DNA from: Larkinella sp051857545 | GTDB taxonomy: Bacteria; Bacteroidota; Bacteroidia; Cytophagales; Spirosomataceae | Reading direction: 5' to 3' | NCBI RefSeq assembly: GCF_051857545.1 | Contig: NZ_JBPZHB010000002.1 | Location: 310,001 to 374,000 of the forward strand | Length of the DNA stretch: 64,000 bases | Shown: piece by piece, positions 1-7,959 of the stretch | Numbering within the stretch: the stretch's first letter is position 1 | How the letters are laid out: each line of letters opens with the position of its first letter | The notes under the pieces: generated by a model | Told to the model about the DNA's origin: nothing | Database searches by the model: none | Seen by the model: only the letters and a program-made list of their open reading frames with translations | Made by a program: the position numbers and the translations under genes

Positions 1-1
1 G

Positions 2-685
2 GTCAACGACCGCGTTACCTACCAGGTCGAACAGGGCGAAATCGTTGGGTTGCTCGGCCCCAACGGTGCGGGGAAAACCACCTCGTTTTACATGGCGGTG
101 GGATTGATCAAGCCGAATAGCGGCAAAGTGTACCTGGACGATCAGGACATCACGAACCTCCCGATGTACAAGCGTGCCCGGCTGGGAATTGGCTATCTGG
201 CGCAGGAAGCCTCGATTTTCCGGGATTTAACGGTCGAAGAAAACGTGCTGGCCGTGCTGGAAATGACCGATCTGTCGCGGCAGGCGCAAAAAGACAAAGT
301 GGAGCAGTTGCTGGAAGAATTCAGCCTGACGCACGTTCGCAAAAACAAGGGGAAAGTATTGTCGGGCGGTGAACGTCGGCGCACAGAGATTGCCCGGAGT
401 CTGGCCGTCGACCCCAAATTTATTCTGCTGGACGAACCGTTCGCCGGGGTGGATCCCATTGCCGTTGAGGATATTCAGAGTATTGTCGCCCAACTCAAAC
501 ACCGGAACATCGGCATTCTGATCACCGACCACAACGTCAACGAGACGCTCTCGATTACTGACCGGGCGTATCTGCTGTTCGAAGGGAAAATCCTGAAACA
601 GGGAACGGCCGAGGATCTGGCGAACGATGAGCAGGTTCGAAGGGTGTATCTGGGGCAGAATTTCGAGTTGAAACGGAAGATTTGA
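2..685 (+). CDS. lptB: LptB-type ABC transporter ATPase (5' truncated by window edge)
   Basis: ATPase of the LptB2FGC transporter, which powers lipopolysaccharide extraction from the inner membrane and passage over the Lpt bridge to the outer membrane. The reading frame is open from base 2, so the true start and roughly the first dozen residues lie outside the window. Visible motifs are Walker A GPNGAGKTT (from base 56), the ABC signature LSGGERRR, Walker B FILLDEPFAGVDP and the H-switch ITDHNV. The run DEPFAGVDPIAV is typical of LptB rather than of general ABC ATPases. It converges on recO across a long imperfect hairpin. Confidence 0.93.
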   Translation, partial: VNDRVTYQVEQGEIVGLLGPNGAGKTTSFYMAVGLIKPNSGKVYLDDQDITNLPMYKRARLGIGYLAQEASIFRDLTVEENVLAVLEMTDLSRQAQKDKVEQLLEEFSLTHVRKNKGKVLSGGERRRTEIARSLAVDPKFILLDEPFAGVDPIAVEDIQSIVAQLKHRNIGILITDHNVNETLSITDRAYLLFEGKILKQGTAEDLANDEQVRRVYLGQNFELKRKI

Positions 686-690
686 AAAGG

Positions 691-785
691 GTTGCTACGC
701 AGAGTTTACCTGAGAAAATCAGGGTTTATCTGAGAAAAAGACTCTGCGTAACTCTGATGTTCTCTGATAAACTCTGTGTAACAAC
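691..785. repeat. Imperfect long hairpin between lptB and recO
   Basis: The left arm starts GTTGCTACGCAGAGTTTA at 691. The right arm ends at 785, and its reverse complement starts GTTGTTACACAGAGTTTA. The arms extend about 45 nt with scattered mismatches. The words cgcagagtt and atcagag recur inside it and also appear in the hairpin at 4053-4151, so the two loci are related. It sits between convergent genes and could serve as a bidirectional terminator. Confidence 0.7.
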
Positions 786-789
786 TTCC

Positions 790-1482
790 TTAACTCAGCA
801 CCTCCCGCAGCACCGATAGAGACTTGATTTCTCCCAAACCGTCGATGTGGATCTGATAAAACGCCACCAGGGCGTCCAGTAACTCGGCGCGGGTTGATCG
901 GGAGATTTTGATGGGCGTGGCCAGTGGCTGGCGCAGGAAGTGATTCAGGGCTTTTTCGGCCGCATCGTCGGGCAAAAAGGGGTATTTCTGTTCCTGCAAC
1001 TGGCCTTCAAACTCACGGGCGCTGGCCGGGCCAAACCCCAGAAAAGACGCTAGTTTCAGCAAAAAAGAAAGGTGAAAGTTCTCGTAGTCGGCTTCCACTT
1101 CTTCCAGGTAAAGAATACTGTCCACTAAAAAATAATACAAAGCCGGGTTGCTGGCTTCTTCTTTCAGCGTTTTGGTCAACATTTCGCTGACAAACAACGC
1201 CATGCTGGATTTGGCAATGTCGAACGGAATGTGCTGAAACGGAAAATTGACCTTCACCTCCGAAAGCCGGTGCAAATCTTTGCCGGGTTTGTAATAAACT
1301 ACCATATCCAGCAAGGTCAAGGGCTGAAAAAACGCGATCCGGTTGGTTTTGCTCTTGGCCGACCGCACCCCGTTGACGAGGTAGCTGTGTAACCCAAATT
1401 CCTCCGTGTAGATGCGGACAATAATCGACGTTTCGCGGTAGCGAAAATAACTCAGAACGATGCCTCGGGTTTTGTGGAGCAT
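790..1482 (-). CDS. recO: DNA repair protein RecO
   Basis: RecO helps load RecA at single-strand gaps through RecF/RecR and binds DNA through an N-terminal OB fold. The 230-residue protein starts MLHKTRGIVLSYFRYRETS, a classic RecO N-terminus, and has the usual helical C-terminal part. It contains no cysteine at all, so the zinc finger found in some RecO proteins is absent. The ATG start at 1482 is the first in frame and leaves a family-typical length. It reads toward lptB. Confidence 0.93.
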   Translation of the reverse strand: MLHKTRGIVLSYFRYRETSIIVRIYTEEFGLHSYLVNGVRSAKSKTNRIAFFQPLTLLDMVVYYKPGKDLHRLSEVKVNFPFQHIPFDIAKSSMALFVSEMLTKTLKEEASNPALYYFLVDSILYLEEVEADYENFHLSFLLKLASFLGFGPASAREFEGQLQEQKYPFLPDDAAEKALNHFLRQPLATPIKISRSTRAELLDALVAFYQIHIDGLGEIKSLSVLREVLS

Positions 1483-1666
1483 TTTTTCAGTAAAAAGTTC
1501 TCAGCCGGTACTGGGTGTGGAAGGAGAGAAGGACCGGTTGAGTGCTGCTAATTCCATCCTAAATTAATGCCTTTTGCGCGATTTTCCATTCGAAATTTCT
1601 TAAAATCCTCCGTAAAAATGTCCATTTTTGCGGTCTTTAAGTCAACACTCAATTCCTTGATCCTTC

Positions 1667-2521
1667 ATGAAACTGTACCGCACCCGCCAGGGCATCGTAG
1701 TTGAAGATAACCGCACCGACGGACCATCCCGCTTTCACCGCGCGCCGAGCGACGACTGGGATTACCTCGTTAATCAGGACGACCTGTTCAATTTTCTTCA
1801 GCAGGAGATCCCTTCCACGACCGCTTCCGACGAATACCGTGTCTGGACCGAAACCCAATTGTTACCGCCGATCAACCAGCAGGAAATCTGGGCGTCGGGC
1901 GTAACCTATCTCAAAAGCCGCAATGCCCGCATGGAAGAGTCGAAAGATGCCGGGGGCGGTGATTTTTACGAACGCGTTTACGACGCCGAACGGCCCGAAT
2001 TGTTTTTTAAATCCACAGCCGCGCGGGCGGTTGGGTCGGGCGATGCGGTTCGCATTCGGAAAGACTCGACCTGGAACGTGCCGGAGCCGGAACTGACGCT
2101 TTTCATTACCTCGAACGGAAAAATCGTGGGCTACACGGTTGGTAACGACATGAGTTCCCGGAGCATCGAGGGCGAAAACCCGCTGTATTTGCCCCAGGCC
2201 AAAACCTACGACGGCGCGGCTGCCATCGGACCGTGTCTCTACGTTCCGGAAGCGCCGATTTCGCCCGAAACCCTGATCAAAATTGAAATCCGGCGCGACG
2301 GAAAGGCGGTTTTTGACGAAAGCATTGCCATCAACCGCATGAAACGCCAGCACACGGAACTGGTTTCATTCCTTTATCGTGAAACTACTTTCCCCCACGG
2401 GTGTTATTTAATGACCGGCACCGGCATTGTCCCCGGCGATGATTTTACGCTGGCAGTGGGTGACGAAGTCCACATTACGATTGAAGGAATTGGTACGTTA
2501 ATCAATACGGTACAAAATTAG
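1667..2521 (+). CDS. Fumarylacetoacetate hydrolase-family protein, probable 2-keto-3-deoxy sugar-acid dehydratase
   Basis: 284-residue protein with the FAH catalytic fold in its C-terminal two thirds. Candidate metal ligands are E140 and E142 (in VPEPELTLF) and D161, with the family lysine in QAKTYDGAAAIGP near residue 179. FAH-fold enzymes cleave or dehydrate 2-keto acids using Mg2+. It lies 4 bp before an aldehyde dehydrogenase of the dioxovalerate/ketoglutarate-semialdehyde type. This suggests dehydration of a 2-keto-3-deoxy-pentonate followed by oxidation to 2-oxoglutarate. The dehydratase assignment is inferred from context; a hydrolase acting on another keto acid remains possible. Confidence 0.82.
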   Translation: MKLYRTRQGIVVEDNRTDGPSRFHRAPSDDWDYLVNQDDLFNFLQQEIPSTTASDEYRVWTETQLLPPINQQEIWASGVTYLKSRNARMEESKDAGGGDFYERVYDAERPELFFKSTAARAVGSGDAVRIRKDSTWNVPEPELTLFITSNGKIVGYTVGNDMSSRSIEGENPLYLPQAKTYDGAAAIGPCLYVPEAPISPETLIKIEIRRDGKAVFDESIAINRMKRQHTELVSFLYRETTFPHGCYLMTGTGIVPGDDFTLAVGDEVHITIEGIGTLINTVQN

Positions 2522-2525
2522 CAGC

Positions 2526-4052
2526 ATGACTTTTCAAGCCATTAATCCGGCCACCGGCGAAGCATTAGACGGGGCCTTCAGTGAATCCACGAGTCAGGAA
2601 GTTGACCAGGCCTGCCAGTTGGCAGCCGCAGCGTTCCCGGTTTACCGCAAACTCTCCGGCGAAGCCAAAGCGCAGTTTCTGGAACGCATTGCCGACGAAA
2701 TCATGGCCCTGGGGCCGGAACTGCTCGAACGCGCCAACCTCGAAACCGCCCTACCGCTGCCCCGCCTGACGGGAGAACGCGGTCGGACCACCGGCCAGTT
2801 GCGGTTGTTTGCGCAGTATCTCCGCGAAGGTTCGTGGGTGGATGCCCGCATCGATACCGCCCTGCCCGACCGTCAACCGCTGCCCCGGCCCGACTTGCGG
2901 CAGATGCTGATCCCGCTCGGACCGGTCGGTATTTTTGGCGCGAGCAACTTTCCGCTGGCGTTTTCGGTGGCGGGTGGCGACACCACCTCGGCCCTGGCGT
3001 CCGGTTGTCCGGTGGTTGTGAAGGCCCATCCGGCACACCCCGGCACCTCGGAACTGGTGGGTCAGGCCATTCGGAAAGCGGTAGAAGCCAGCGGATTGCC
3101 GGAAGGCGTTTTTCAGATGGTTCAGGGTACGGGTATCGACGTGGGAATGGCCATTGTGTTGCACCCGCAGATCAAAGCCATTGGGTTTACGGGTTCGTTT
3201 CGGGGTGGGAAAGCGATTTATGATGCCGCCGTCCGCCGTCCGGAACCCATTCCGGTTTATTCCGAAATGGGCAGTACGAATCCGGTATTTTTCCTGCCCG
3301 CCATTCTGAAACAGAAAGGTTTGGATCTGGCAAAAGCCTACGTCGATTCGGTTACGCTGGGGGTCGGGCAGTTCTGTACCAATCCCGGTTTAGCCATTGT
3401 CAAACAATCGGATGGGGGAGATGCCTTTGTGAGTCAGGCCCGGTTGGCCATGTCGCAGACGCAGCCGACGCCGATGCTGACGAAAGGAATTTATCAGGCG
3501 TATACGGCCGGCATCGAAAAGCTGAACTCGTTTTCGCGGGTTCTCATCGCCAGTAAATCCGAAACCGTAGTCGATGGTTTTGCGGCTGCCCAGCCGACGC
3601 TTCTATCAACAACCGCCGATGTGTTGCTGGAGAATCCGGAACTAACGGAAGAGGTATTTGGACCCAGCAGCTTGCTGGTAACGGCGGATACAAAAGAAGA
3701 AATGCTGGCCGTAGCGCAGGGGCTGGAAGGCCACCTGACGGCAACGGTCTACGGAACGCCCGAAGAATTGCTGGAATACGCTGATTTACTGGAAATTCTG
3801 GAGCAGAAAGTGGGACGTTTGCTGATCAACGGTTTTCCGACCGGGGTAGAAGTGAGCCACGCCATGAACCACGGCGGCCCGTATCCCGCCACCACCGACG
3901 TTCGCTCGACCTCGGTGGGTACGAACGCGATCCGGCGGTTTGCACGTCCGGTTTGTTACCAGAACTTCCCGGATGCGTTATTGCCTGATGCACTGAAAGC
4001 CGATAACCCGCTGGCGATCTTCCGATTGGTGGATGGAGAGTGGAAAAAATAA
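2526..4052 (+). CDS. NAD(P)-dependent aldehyde dehydrogenase, 2,5-dioxovalerate (alpha-ketoglutarate semialdehyde) dehydrogenase type
   Basis: 508-residue aldehyde dehydrogenase that would oxidise 2,5-dioxopentanoate to 2-oxoglutarate. The catalytic cysteine is C284 in GVGQFCTNPG and the general-base glutamate is E247 in YSEMGSTNP. The cofactor region carries FGASNFPLAFSVAGGDT and IGFTGSFRGG, as in the KGSADH branch of the superfamily. It begins 4 bp after the FAH-family gene, so the two are almost surely co-transcribed. The last bases adjoin a perfect 36-bp inverted repeat that likely ends transcription. The exact substrate (pentose, glucarate or hydroxyproline route) cannot be read from the sequence. 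Confidence 0.87.
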   Translation: MTFQAINPATGEALDGAFSESTSQEVDQACQLAAAAFPVYRKLSGEAKAQFLERIADEIMALGPELLERANLETALPLPRLTGERGRTTGQLRLFAQYLREGSWVDARIDTALPDRQPLPRPDLRQMLIPLGPVGIFGASNFPLAFSVAGGDTTSALASGCPVVVKAHPAHPGTSELVGQAIRKAVEASGLPEGVFQMVQGTGIDVGMAIVLHPQIKAIGFTGSFRGGKAIYDAAVRRPEPIPVYSEMGSTNPVFFLPAILKQKGLDLAKAYVDSVTLGVGQFCTNPGLAIVKQSDGGDAFVSQARLAMSQTQPTPMLTKGIYQAYTAGIEKLNSFSRVLIASKSETVVDGFAAAQPTLLSTTADVLLENPELTEEVFGPSSLLVTADTKEEMLAVAQGLEGHLTATVYGTPEELLEYADLLEILEQKVGRLLINGFPTGVEVSHAMNHGGPYPATTDVRSTSVGTNAIRRFARPVCYQNFPDALLPDALKADNPLAIFRLVDGEWKK

Positions 4053-4151
4053 AAGTTGTTTCGCAGAGTTAAGCGGAGGACATCAGAGGTACGCAGAGTT
4101 TTTTTCTCTGATTAACTCTGATGTCCTCCGCTTAACTCTGCGAAACAACTT
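4053..4151. terminator. Perfect 36-bp hairpin between convergent genes; one arm overlaps the DUF1501 gene end
   Basis: The arms 4053-4088 and 4116-4151 are perfect reverse complements (left arm begins AAGTTGTTTCGCAGAG). The right arm contains the last five codons and stop codon of the DUF1501 gene, so the left arm is an inverted copy of that gene's end. The loop holds further partial words (tacgcagagt, ctctgatt). Vocabulary is shared with 691-785. Confidence 0.85.
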
Positions 4152-5355
4152 TCAGTGTCTCAAACTGCCGCCCTAAAACCGCCTGATCATCCACTTTCAG
4201 CCAGTCACGCAGGAGCGTCGCGTAGATACTGCGGAAATCGACTGTATATTTCAAATCCCCTTCATCCAGGTTCGTCAGGTTCGGTGCTTCATTGAAAACC
4301 CGGCCCGGGATGAGTCCTCCGCCAATCAGAAACAGGTTGTTGGCCGTGCCGTGGTCGGTGCCGTTGCTGGCGTTCTGCTTCACCCGGCGACCAAATTCCG
4401 AGAAGGTCATCAACAGCACGTCGTTTAGCTTTCCGTTGGTTTTCAAGTCTTTGGTAAAAGCCGCTACGGCTTCGGCATACTGACGCAACAGCCGTTCCTG
4501 CTGCCCCGGCTGATTGATGTGCGTATCAAATCCCGAAATGGAAATGTAATAGACGTTCGTGTTGACGCCCGACGTAATCAGTTCCGAGACGGTTTTGAGC
4601 CGGTTGCCCAACTCGCTTGCTGGGTAAACGGTTTTCGTGTGGGTAGCTTTCGACTTGTCGTAAATAACTTCAGCCGACGAAGCGGTCTCGGCCAGGGTTT
4701 TATACAAATACGAAACGTTCGGGTGCGAGGCTACTACCTCCGCAGCGGGCTTTATGTTGGAAAGCTCGGCTACCAAACCGCTGCGGGTCTGGTTGTATAG
4801 TTTCTTCGGGTCGAGCAATGCCAAACCGTTCAGATCCTGGCCTTTCAGAGCCAGACTCAGCGTATCATCCACCTCGATCGCCCGGTGCGCCATGCAGTCG
4901 TTCCCCTGGCAGTTGGCGTCCAGATAGCGTCCTAACCAGCCCGTTGTCAGGTATTTATCCGAATCGCTGGCGGTTTGCCAGATGTCCATCGAGCGAAAGT
5001 GGGAACGGTCGGGGTTCGGATAGCCGACGTTGTTGACCACCGTTACCAAACCGTCATCGTAAAGACCTTTCAATGCTTCGAGTGCCGGATTGAAACCGAT
5101 TTCGTCGTTCAGTTTCAACACTTTTTCCGGCGCGATAGCAATCGTTGGCCGTTCGCGGTAATAAAGGTCATTGCGGAAAGGTACGACGGTATTCAGCCCA
5201 TCGTTGCCGCCCGACAACTGAACGATCACCAGCGTTTTGCCCACAGGCTGGTTCAATCCCAGATGCTTGCTTTCGTACGCTTTCAGGAAGCTGGGAATCA
5301 GCATGGTTCCTACTGTGGCAAAGGCCGACTGTTTGAAAAAATTCCGACGGTGCAT
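4132..5355 (-). CDS. DUF1501 domain secreted protein (Tat signal)
   Basis: 407-residue exported protein of the DUF1501 family, which has an alkaline-phosphatase-like fold and unknown reaction. The N-terminus MHRRNFFKQSAFATVG carries a twin-arginine motif, indicating Tat export as a folded, perhaps cofactor-bearing protein. Family landmarks are VQLSGGNDGLNTVVP near residue 48 and the C-terminal FSEFGRRVKQN and GTDHGTAN. It lies downstream of a DUF1800 gene on the same strand, the usual Bacteroidota and Planctomycetota arrangement. Its stop codon lies within the right arm of the hairpin at 4053-4151. Confidence 0.9.
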   Translation of the reverse strand: MHRRNFFKQSAFATVGTMLIPSFLKAYESKHLGLNQPVGKTLVIVQLSGGNDGLNTVVPFRNDLYYRERPTIAIAPEKVLKLNDEIGFNPALEALKGLYDDGLVTVVNNVGYPNPDRSHFRSMDIWQTASDSDKYLTTGWLGRYLDANCQGNDCMAHRAIEVDDTLSLALKGQDLNGLALLDPKKLYNQTRSGLVAELSNIKPAAEVVASHPNVSYLYKTLAETASSAEVIYDKSKATHTKTVYPASELGNRLKTVSELITSGVNTNVYYISISGFDTHINQPGQQERLLRQYAEAVAAFTKDLKTNGKLNDVLLMTFSEFGRRVKQNASNGTDHGTANNLFLIGGGLIPGRVFNEAPNLTNLDEGDLKYTVDFRSIYATLLRDWLKVDDQAVLGRQFETLKVVSQS

Positions 5356-5361
5356 GGGTTG

Positions 5362-5460
5362 AATGGTTTTTTAATAGTTGAATGGTTTGGATGGTTAAAA
5401 ATGGTTAGATGGTTAAAATGGTTGGTAGTAATTTTTAACCATCAAACCATTTGTAGCCAT
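5362..5460. repeat. Word-reiterated imperfect hairpin between DUF1800 and DUF1501 genes
   Basis: The left half repeats the words atggtt, gatggtta and aatggttaga several times. The right half holds their complements (taaccatc, aaaccatt, agccatct). The best pairing is roughly 22 bp with one bulge. It lies between two same-strand genes and abuts the stop codon of the upstream DUF1800 gene at 5461-5463. Confidence 0.6.
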
Positions 5461-6897
5461 CTAACACAATTGATATTCAGGTAAGGAGAGCAGCAGGGTT
5501 GTTAAGGTTCGGATTTGTTCACTGCGCGGGGCTTCTTTTTTTACTTTTGTCAAGAGTAAATTCCGTTGCGAAGGACTCAGGGGTTGCGGCAAAAAATACA
5601 AAGCCAGTTCGTCTAACAAGTGTTCCTCGTTGCCTTTCTGGAAGGCTTTTTCGAAGGTCGGCCAGTCGATGGAAGAAGCAAACAGGCGGTTTACTTTTCG
5701 GGCGAGCAGGGCCGTATTCACGTCACCATCGTCTTTGGGTTTGATCGTCACTTCACCGGCTTTTAGCACCAGATCGGGGAGTTTCATCCGGAACAGCAGG
5801 CTCGAACTGTCGATCCAGTTGCGCCCGCCCGGCCAGCCAGCCACGTTCGGCGGATAGAGCAAAACCTGCCCCAACGTGCGCTGAACGTATAAAATCGGCT
5901 GTTTCTGTTCAAAATGGATTCCCAGACTGTGCTGCATTCCAGCCAGCAATTCCACCGGGGACTTGATGCGCCCCCCGATGTGTTTCGGCTCATAAAACCA
6001 GTCGCTCGTGAAAATCGTCTTCAGCAAACCGGCTGTGTCGTAGCCGCTCCGGTAAAACTGGTCGGCCAGTTGACTGATCCGTTGCTGATCTGCCGAATCC
6101 GTAGCGATTTCATCGGTAACCAGAAACCGGTAGAGTTTGGTCGTCACGAAAGTGGCGGTTTCTTTCCGTTCCAGCAGGAGTTTGATGATGTCGTCGCCCT
6201 GGAAATTTCCGGTTTTTCCGAACACGGTTTTTTCGCCCTCGTCGTGAACATTCCGGCGGAAAACAAACTCGCCCTGTGGATTGTATCCCCAGCCGGTGAA
6301 AGCCCGGGCCGCTTCTTTGATGTCGTGTTCAGTATAGTTGGCGCGACCGAGCGTAAACAATTCCATCACCTCGCGGGCAAAATTTTCGTTGGGTGCGTTC
6401 TTGCGATTTTGCTGGTTGTTCAGGAATTGCAGCATGGCCGGGGATTTTGAAACCGCCATCAGCAAATCGCCGAAATTGCCCAGTGCCTGCTCGCGAATGA
6501 GGTTCGTATACTGCTGCACCATTCGGACGTTATTCTGGTTGCGGCAAGCAAAATGACCGTGCCAGAACAGCGCCATTTTTTCTCGCAACGCACCCCGGCC
6601 CGAGGCCATTTGTTCCACCCACAGCACATTCAGGTCGCGGATGGATTCCCGGTTTTCGCGGATGCGGTTTTTCAGCATTTCCCGGTCGAGCGTGCCTTCT
6701 TTGAACCGGTTTTTCAACTCTTTTTTGTCAGGCTGATCGTCGGCCGAAACCGTCAGGGACGTAAACGGTACACTGTCGGTGAACAACTGGCTCACTACGT
6801 TTCGCAGCGGCTGGCGATCAGCCTCCCGCAGTTGGGCCGGGGTTGCGCCAAAACCCGCCCGCCAGAAGAGATGACGCTTGTTGACTCGCTCCTTCAT
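5461..6897 (-). CDS. DUF1800 family protein
   Basis: Member of the DUF1800 family, unknown function, usually encoded with DUF1501 proteins. Start chosen at the ATG at 6897 (MKERVNKRHLFWRAGFGATP); the frame opens further upstream only with a TTG. This gives 478 residues. Family signatures include LRNVVSQL, MALFWHGHFACRNQNN, NFAREVMELFTLG and AARAFTGWGYNP. No obvious signal peptide is seen, although partners are exported. It precedes the DUF1501 gene by about 105 bp and is probably co-transcribed with it. Confidence 0.88.
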   Translation of the reverse strand: MKERVNKRHLFWRAGFGATPAQLREADRQPLRNVVSQLFTDSVPFTSLTVSADDQPDKKELKNRFKEGTLDREMLKNRIRENRESIRDLNVLWVEQMASGRGALREKMALFWHGHFACRNQNNVRMVQQYTNLIREQALGNFGDLLMAVSKSPAMLQFLNNQQNRKNAPNENFAREVMELFTLGRANYTEHDIKEAARAFTGWGYNPQGEFVFRRNVHDEGEKTVFGKTGNFQGDDIIKLLLERKETATFVTTKLYRFLVTDEIATDSADQQRISQLADQFYRSGYDTAGLLKTIFTSDWFYEPKHIGGRIKSPVELLAGMQHSLGIHFEQKQPILYVQRTLGQVLLYPPNVAGWPGGRNWIDSSSLLFRMKLPDLVLKAGEVTIKPKDDGDVNTALLARKVNRLFASSIDWPTFEKAFQKGNEEHLLDELALYFLPQPLSPSQRNLLLTKVKKEAPRSEQIRTLTTLLLSLPEYQLC

Positions 6898-7107
6898 AAA
6901 TCCGTATTTCGGGTTTGGACAAATCAAACGACCAGAAGTTTAGTCTTTAGCGGTTTTAGTTACAAACCAAAAGATCATACCCGCTGGTTGCGGTTTTATG
7001 GGAATATACTAAAAGTTTCTGACCGCCCGAGCTTGTTGGAATGTACTACATATCTTTTTTTATAATACCTTAGATTTTCAAAAGGCACACCAACACGTGC
7101 GTAAAAA

Positions 7108-7806
7108 ATGGAAAAAGTAGAATCTTCGCTGGGGATGTTGCCCATTATTTCAACCTCCATGGCAGATCAGGTTGAACTGCGGCTTCGTGAATACATAGCC
7201 AACAAAGCCTTCAAACCCGGCGACGCAATTCCGAAGGAAATTGAACTGGCCGAAGCGCTGGGTGTCAGCCGGAATGTGGTGCGCGAAGCCCTGAGCCGCT
7301 TTCGGATGCTGGGCATCATCGAAACCAAAAAACGGAGGGGGATGATCCTGGCTCAGCCCGACATCCTGAGCGGATTGGAGCGGATGATGCAGCCGCACAT
7401 GCTGGGTGCCGACACCCGCAAGCAGATTTTTGAGTTCCGGCTGGTGCTGGAAGTGGGGCAGGCGGCTTTGCTGTTTGCCCGCAAAACCGAGGAAGGCATT
7501 CAGAAACTTCAGGAGGTGGTGAAGCGGGAAAGTCAGGTGAGTTCCATACCGGAAAAGGTCGAATGCGAAATCGCATTTCACTCCACCTTGTATGAAATGG
7601 CCGGGAATGAAACCATCAAACGGTTTCAGACGATGCTTATGCCGGTTTTCGAATACGTAGTTGAATACGAAACCAGCCACCAGTTTCACGCCGTCGGTTC
7701 CGTCACGCACCAGGACCTGATTAACATCCTGAAAACCGGCACACCAGCCGAATTTGCCAGTGGAATGCTGAAGCATCTGGAACCGCATTTTGTGCTGCTC
7801 TCCTGA
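7108..7806 (+). CDS. FadR-type GntR family transcriptional regulator
   Basis: 232-residue regulator with an N-terminal GntR winged helix (about residues 20-85, including GDAIPKEIELAEALGVSRNVVREALSRF split over the helix-turn-helix) and a C-terminal FCD ligand-binding domain (HSTLYEMAGNE and later histidines). FCD regulators commonly sense sugar acids or carboxylates. The gene stands between the DUF1800/DUF1501 pair and an outer-membrane receptor. It might control the receptor, or the sugar-acid genes 3 kb upstream, but no operator proves this. The ATG start follows an AT-rich stretch. Confidence 0.87.
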   Translation: MEKVESSLGMLPIISTSMADQVELRLREYIANKAFKPGDAIPKEIELAEALGVSRNVVREALSRFRMLGIIETKKRRGMILAQPDILSGLERMMQPHMLGADTRKQIFEFRLVLEVGQAALLFARKTEEGIQKLQEVVKRESQVSSIPEKVECEIAFHSTLYEMAGNETIKRFQTMLMPVFEYVVEYETSHQFHAVGSVTHQDLINILKTGTPAEFASGMLKHLEPHFVLLS

Positions 7807-7872
7807 AAAATTGTACTTCCAGTATACGGGATACGCTTTTCTGTTGTTTATTTAAAATAAATCTAAATTAAG

Positions 7873-7903
7873 TTGTTAGGTACGCGATCAGGGTTTTTCT
7901 TTG
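7873..7903 (+). promoter_or_regulatory. Probable promoter of the TonB-dependent receptor gene
   Basis: TTG at 7873-7875, 20-nt spacer and TTTCTTTG at 7896-7903, one base off the Bacteroidota -7 consensus TAnnTTTG. It is followed by an inverted repeat and then the receptor ATG at 7960. Confidence 0.5.
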
Positions 7904-7906
7904 CCA

Positions 7907-7935
7907 CTATTAATAACAAGTCTAGTTAATAATAG
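7907..7935. promoter_or_regulatory. Inverted repeat near the receptor transcription start, possible operator
   Basis: CTATTAATAAC (7907-7917) and GTTAATAATAG (7925-7935) are reverse complements with one mismatch and a 7-nt centre. The site lies just after the predicted -7 box, where a repressor would block initiation; a 5'-UTR hairpin is the alternative. Confidence 0.45.
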
Positions 7936-7959
7936 TCTGGAAGCCTATCCTGTAACTTA

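Noticed and set aside
5362..5460. CRISPR or tandem repeat array
   Set aside because: Words are only 7-13 nt, irregularly spaced and partly inverted; there are no spacers or cas genes.
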